A stretch of DNA of 16,509 nucleotides from Casp-actino8 sp044355095 (GTDB taxonomy: Bacteria > Actinomycetota > Acidimicrobiia > Acidimicrobiales > Ilumatobacteraceae). The translations under genes and the position numbers were made by a program. The stretch covers positions 1 to 16,509 of the forward strand of contig JBIKYT010000045.1 of the NCBI GenBank assembly GCA_044355095.1, in the 5' to 3' direction. Positions 13,602-16,509 of this stretch are shown one piece after another (the stretch's first letter is position 1; each line of letters begins with the position of its first letter). The notes under the pieces are model-generated. The model was given only the letters and a program-made list of their open reading frames with translations, had not been told where the DNA came from and ran no database searches.

Positions 13602-14138
13602 ATGCACACCTTTGCCAACACCCAAGAACTCGTCGAACACTTGGTGGTTCTGAAGACCACGGTGTCAGCCGAGAGTGCAAAATTCTTTGAACTTGATCAC
13701 GGATTGCAATGCGCGGCGTTGCTCGAGAAATCTGATCCATCAGATGTTGAGCTACAAGTTGCTGGTTTGATTCACGATTTGGCACATCCCTGGGACGGAC
13801 CTGGTCAGCCCCGTCACGCCACGATGGGTGCCGAGGCTGTGCGAACGATTTTAGGTGACCGTGTTTCGGCATTGATTGAAGGTCATGTGCCGGCCAAACG
13901 ATTCTTGGTGACAACACGACCCGAGTATCGAGCACTTTTATCTGAAGACAGCATCATGACATTGGCCGCGCAAGGTGGCGATCTCACTGATGCAGAAGTC
14001 GCAACGTTCACAACCAATCCATGGTGGGAAGCGATGGTCGCCTTGCGTATCGCTGACGATGGGGCGAAAGACCCACATGCAGTTGTGCCCCCACTTGAAC
14101 ATTGGATTGATGCCATTCACTCGTTGAGCAAGGTGTGA
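13602..14138 (+). CDS. HD-domain oxygenase, PhnZ/TmpB-like (C-P bond cleavage)
   Basis: A 178-residue protein of the mixed-valent diiron HD oxygenases, the length of PhnZ. ATG 13602 is chosen because GGAG lies 6 bases upstream and the N-terminus then matches PhnZ; ATG 13554 is the alternative. Expected iron ligands are H33 (D-H-G-L-Q-C-A), H58-D59 (L-I-H-D-L-A-H), H72, H95 (E-G-H-V-P-A-K-R) and D152. Residues that in PhnZ, as I recall, hold the phosphonate group also line up: H62, K99, S117, T120 and R149. The later block L-A-A-Q-G-G ... E-V-A-T-F is typical of the phosphonate-linked HD family. PhnZ's mobile Tyr24 has no clear counterpart, which may mean a different substrate. PhnZ cleaves 1-hydroxy-2-aminoethylphosphonate to glycine and phosphate. 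The neighbouring dioxygenase overlaps or abuts its stop. Confidence 0.85.
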   Translation: MHTFANTQELVEHLVVLKTTVSAESAKFFELDHGLQCAALLEKSDPSDVELQVAGLIHDLAHPWDGPGQPRHATMGAEAVRTILGDRVSALIEGHVPAKRFLVTTRPEYRALLSEDSIMTLAAQGGDLTDAEVATFTTNPWWEAMVALRIADDGAKDPHAVVPPLEHWIDAIHSLSKV

Positions 14139-14140
14139 TT

Positions 14141-14911
14141 GTGAAGTCTTTTGCTTCTGGTGACGTTGAGGCAAAGACATTCTTTGACGAGCATGGTTGG
14201 GTATTGATTGAGACACTTGATGAGCAAGGTGTTGAACAACTTCGTCAATGGATCGACGAGATTTCGTCGTGGCGTGATGAAGATGGCCATTGGTTGCACT
14301 ATCGCGAATTGACCGACTTCGGCCCCAAGTTGTGTCGCACCGAAAACTTCACACCATTTCATGAAGGCATTCGCGAACTATTAACAACTGGCGCCATGCT
14401 TGACTCAGCATCACTGTTAATGGGTGAACAAGCGGTGCTGTATAAAGAGAAGATCAACTACAAGTTGGTGGGTGGTGCTGGATACGCACCTCATCAAGAT
14501 GCGCCGGCTTACCCATTTATTGATAGCCATATCTCGTGCATGGTTGCTATCGACGATGCCGACGAAGTAAATGGCTGTCTTGAAGTTGTGAGTGGTTGCT
14601 TTGGCGAAGTGTTACCGATGAACGACGTCGGGTGCATCAGCGAAATTGTGGTGTCGCGACTGAAGTGGGAACTTGCTCCAATTCGTGCCGGCCAAACCCT
14701 GTGGTTTCATTCGCGTACTCCGCATCGCAGTGGATCAAACAATTCAGATCGTGATCGCCGAGCGATTTATCCCACGTACAACGCATTGTCTGAGGGCGAT
14801 TTACGCGATGCGTATTACGAAGCGAAACTTGAACAAATGGCCAAGCACACGGTTGGTAACAATGTGCAAGTGTCGTTAATCGGCGACTTTCAAGGTCGAC
14901 CAGTCAAATAG
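14141..14911 (+). CDS. PhyH-type Fe(II)/2-oxoglutarate dioxygenase, PhnY/TmpA-like
   Basis: A 256-residue dioxygenase. The iron triad is H118-x-D120 (A-P-H-Q-D-A-P-A-Y) and H195 (R-T-P-H-R-S-G), with R206 or R207 likely to bind 2-oxoglutarate. Y-K-E-K-I-N-Y-K (101-108) and F-T-P-F-H near 70 are typical of the phytanoyl-CoA dioxygenase fold. Many relatives hydroxylate small amines, but the partner gene makes a phosphonate hydroxylase (PhnY/TmpA) most likely: it would put the 1-hydroxyl on an aminoalkyl phosphonate for the HD enzyme to cleave. Start choice: GTG 14141 has AAGG 7 bases upstream; GTG 14135 overlaps the HD stop (GTGA) but has no site at useful distance. Both leave the genes tightly coupled. 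It converges with the molybdopterin gene, with 11 bases between stops. Confidence 0.82.
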   Translation: MKSFASGDVEAKTFFDEHGWVLIETLDEQGVEQLRQWIDEISSWRDEDGHWLHYRELTDFGPKLCRTENFTPFHEGIRELLTTGAMLDSASLLMGEQAVLYKEKINYKLVGGAGYAPHQDAPAYPFIDSHISCMVAIDDADEVNGCLEVVSGCFGEVLPMNDVGCISEIVVSRLKWELAPIRAGQTLWFHSRTPHRSGSNNSDRDRRAIYPTYNALSEGDLRDAYYEAKLEQMAKHTVGNNVQVSLIGDFQGRPVK

Positions 14912-14922
14912 CTTTTGTGGTG

Positions 14923-16509
14923 TCAGGCTTTGACGACTGCAACAGGTATTGCGCTTTGAATGGCCATGCCATTGATGGGGTCGTAACCACTGTCAACCGT
15001 GCACAAACGATTCGTTGGTGTTCCTTGATTGCGAACATCTTCATCAGTTGTTGCGCCACCCCATGAGTGCGACATTGAAATCACACCGCGCTTGATGGTG
15101 TCACTACCTTCGGCTACACCAACTACTCGACCCGATGGTGAAGTGATTCGTACAAGGTCGCCGTCGGTAATGTCGAGTTCTTTCATGTCATCAAGATTCA
15201 TGTAGGCGGCATTAGTGGTGCCAACGCGCGCTAATCCAGGAATTTCGCGTCCGAGTGAATTGAGAACATGCTTCAAGCGGCGACTGATAAGACGGAACGG
15301 AAACTTGCCGGCGTCAAAACCATCAATGACTTCAGCGCCTGTTTGTTCGGTCAGAACAACAGCGAGCTCTTCAACAACATCTGGCGGGGCTACGGCAAAG
15401 CGGGCTGATGCTTCGGGATCTGCTGCAACAACTTTGACCGCTAGTTCTTCGTGAATGGTGCTGCGCTTCTCGCGGATTTCGCTCATGGGCATGCGACCCT
15501 TGGCAAATGAATAGTCGAGCACCATGTCGTCGTCAGCCGAACCATCAACAGGCAGATCGCCACCAGGTAGTGGCAGACGAGTGCCAAGTCGTTGGGCGAT
15601 ACCAGCAAAGACTTCCCATTCCGACAACATGTCGCCGTCGGGCTGCAAAACCGCTGGTGTGTAACTGATGTACGGAGCCGCAAAGCGCCGGTCCATCACT
15701 GTGGGTACATCGGCGCGTTCAAGCTCAAGTCGAGGCGGAATGACGTAGTGCGCAAGTTCGGCAGTTGGTGTCATGCGGTGATCAATCACGACCAACAGCT
15801 CAAGATCTTTCAGCGCCTTGATGGTCTTAAGTTGATCGGGGAAAGCAACGACAGGGTTGCCACCACACACGAACAAACAACGCACTTGCCCTTCGCCTGG
15901 TTCAAGAATTTCTTCGGCTAACAAAGGCGTCAACATTTCGCCAGGCATTCCGCGCAAGCCCTTGATGCGATGTGGTGTGCCAGGTGCTGGATCACTCGGT
16001 GCAATCACTTGCGCTCGACGAGTGTTACCTGGATACAAGAAGTTTCCGCTTTCTAAAACATCACCTTCGCGATTCACGCGACCACAAATGGCATTGAGCG
16101 TGAGTGTGAGATGCTCCATCAATGTGCTGTGGGCAGCCATGTTGGGTCCGGTGCCAGTGCCCGCAGTTCCCTTGGGACCAGCAGCGAACATTCGTGCTGC
16201 GGCGACAACATCGTCGGCATCCACTTCACATCGTGCAGCGACCATCTCGGGTGTGTACGGCGCAACCGCCGCGCGTAGTTCATCAATCTGGCCGACCCAA
16301 CGAGCGCAGAATTCTTGATCGTGCAGGTTCTCTTGCAGAATCACATTCACAAGACCAGCCAAAAGGGTTGGATCTTCGCCAGGCTTGACGGGCAACCACA
16401 GATCGGCAAACGATGCGAGTTCACTCTTACGTGGATCGATCACGATCAACTTCATGCCGCGTTCTTTGGCGCGACGTAAACGTACGAACGGGTTGGTACC
16501 TTGCAATCC
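14923..16509 (-). CDS. Molybdopterin (bis-MGD) oxidoreductase, 3' part; 5' end outside the window
   Basis: At least 528 residues of a DMSO-reductase-family catalytic subunit; the N-terminal part, which would carry any [4Fe-4S] motif, lies beyond 16509. Visible: V-I-D-P-R-K-S-E (early Rossmann-like region), G-T-G-P-N-M and L-N-A-I-C-G-R-V-N-R-E-G-D-V-L, C-G-G-N-P-V-V-A-F-P, D-H-R-M-T-P-T-A-E-L-A-H-Y-V-I-P-P, and the C-terminal MGD-binding domain with D-I-T-D-G-D-L-V-R-I-T-S-P-S-G-R. The A-Y-M-N and S-H-S-W-G-G stretches are usual in the actinobacterial formate-dehydrogenase-like branch. The substrate cannot be told. The reading continues to the window edge without a supported start, so the ATG near 16506 is only internal. 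Confidence 0.88.
   Translation of the reverse strand, partial: GLQGTNPFVRLRRAKERGMKLIVIDPRKSELASFADLWLPVKPGEDPTLLAGLVNVILQENLHDQEFCARWVGQIDELRAAVAPYTPEMVAARCEVDADDVVAAARMFAAGPKGTAGTGTGPNMAAHSTLMEHLTLTLNAICGRVNREGDVLESGNFLYPGNTRRAQVIAPSDPAPGTPHRIKGLRGMPGEMLTPLLAEEILEPGEGQVRCLFVCGGNPVVAFPDQLKTIKALKDLELLVVIDHRMTPTAELAHYVIPPRLELERADVPTVMDRRFAAPYISYTPAVLQPDGDMLSEWEVFAGIAQRLGTRLPLPGGDLPVDGSADDDMVLDYSFAKGRMPMSEIREKRSTIHEELAVKVVAADPEASARFAVAPPDVVEELAVVLTEQTGAEVIDGFDAGKFPFRLISRRLKHVLNSLGREIPGLARVGTTNAAYMNLDDMKELDITDGDLVRITSPSGRVVGVAEGSDTIKRGVISMSHSWGGATTDEDVRNQGTPTNRLCTVDSGYDPINGMAIQSAIPVAVVKA

Noticed and set aside
13600..13935. Minus-strand frame of 111 codons opposite the HD gene
   Set aside because: Composition is that of an antisense shadow and the plus frame has all HD ligands.
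14912..14922. Terminator between the convergent dioxygenase and molybdopterin genes
   Set aside because: Eleven bases with no stable stem; nothing that I can support.

Overview
This looks like a chromosomal segment of a mid-GC actinobacterium, perhaps of the Acidimicrobiia. The lineage is inferred from gene style: an actinobacterial-type TilS, a RidA with an Ala-Lys-Lys tail, an actinobacterial coiled-coil membrane protein, and several starts sitting just behind TANNNT -10 boxes. No rRNA, tRNA, CRISPR array, insertion sequence or phage gene was seen. Genes are densely packed on both strands. The window cuts a gene at each end: an A-type Fe-S carrier at the left and a molybdopterin oxidoreductase at the right.

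Left part (1-4015). The tail of an IscA/ErpA-like protein converges on a Tat/lipoprotein thioredoxin-fold protein. A single-chain [2Fe-2S]/molybdenum hydroxylase diverges from that gene. It is followed by a convergent coiled-coil membrane protein built on 33-nt repeats. From there a plus-strand series starts with ridA (basic C-terminal tail) and a 51-residue membrane protein.

Middle plus-strand series (4054-7519). A PLP-dependent decarboxylase overlaps by four bases a purine-type amidohydrolase (8-oxoguanine deaminase-like), and a HAD phosphatase follows. This part looks like amine/purine catabolism with RidA as a possible imine-clearing helper.

Minus-strand series (12812 down to 7556). The order is marR, a DUF2256 zinc-ribbon gene, a 54-residue membrane protein, tilS, a degenerate phosphatase-like protein, an extended SDR, an alpha/beta hydrolase and a renalase-like FAD enzyme. 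Many junctions are 4-base GTGA/ATGA overlaps. TilS has no ATG/GTG/TTG upstream of its ATP-binding loop and probably starts at ATT. The DUF2256 gene carries a 13-nt duplication that shortened it and broke an ancestral ATGA overlap.

Right part (12834-16509). A dienelactone-hydrolase-like gene diverges from marR across only 21 bp, with a shared symmetric -10 element. It is followed by the most interesting pair in the window: an HD-domain oxygenase closely resembling PhnZ and a PhyH-type 2-oxoglutarate dioxygenase resembling PhnY. Together they look like an oxidative carbon-phosphorus bond cleavage module. The 3' part of a bis-MGD molybdopterin oxidoreductase closes the window in convergent orientation.
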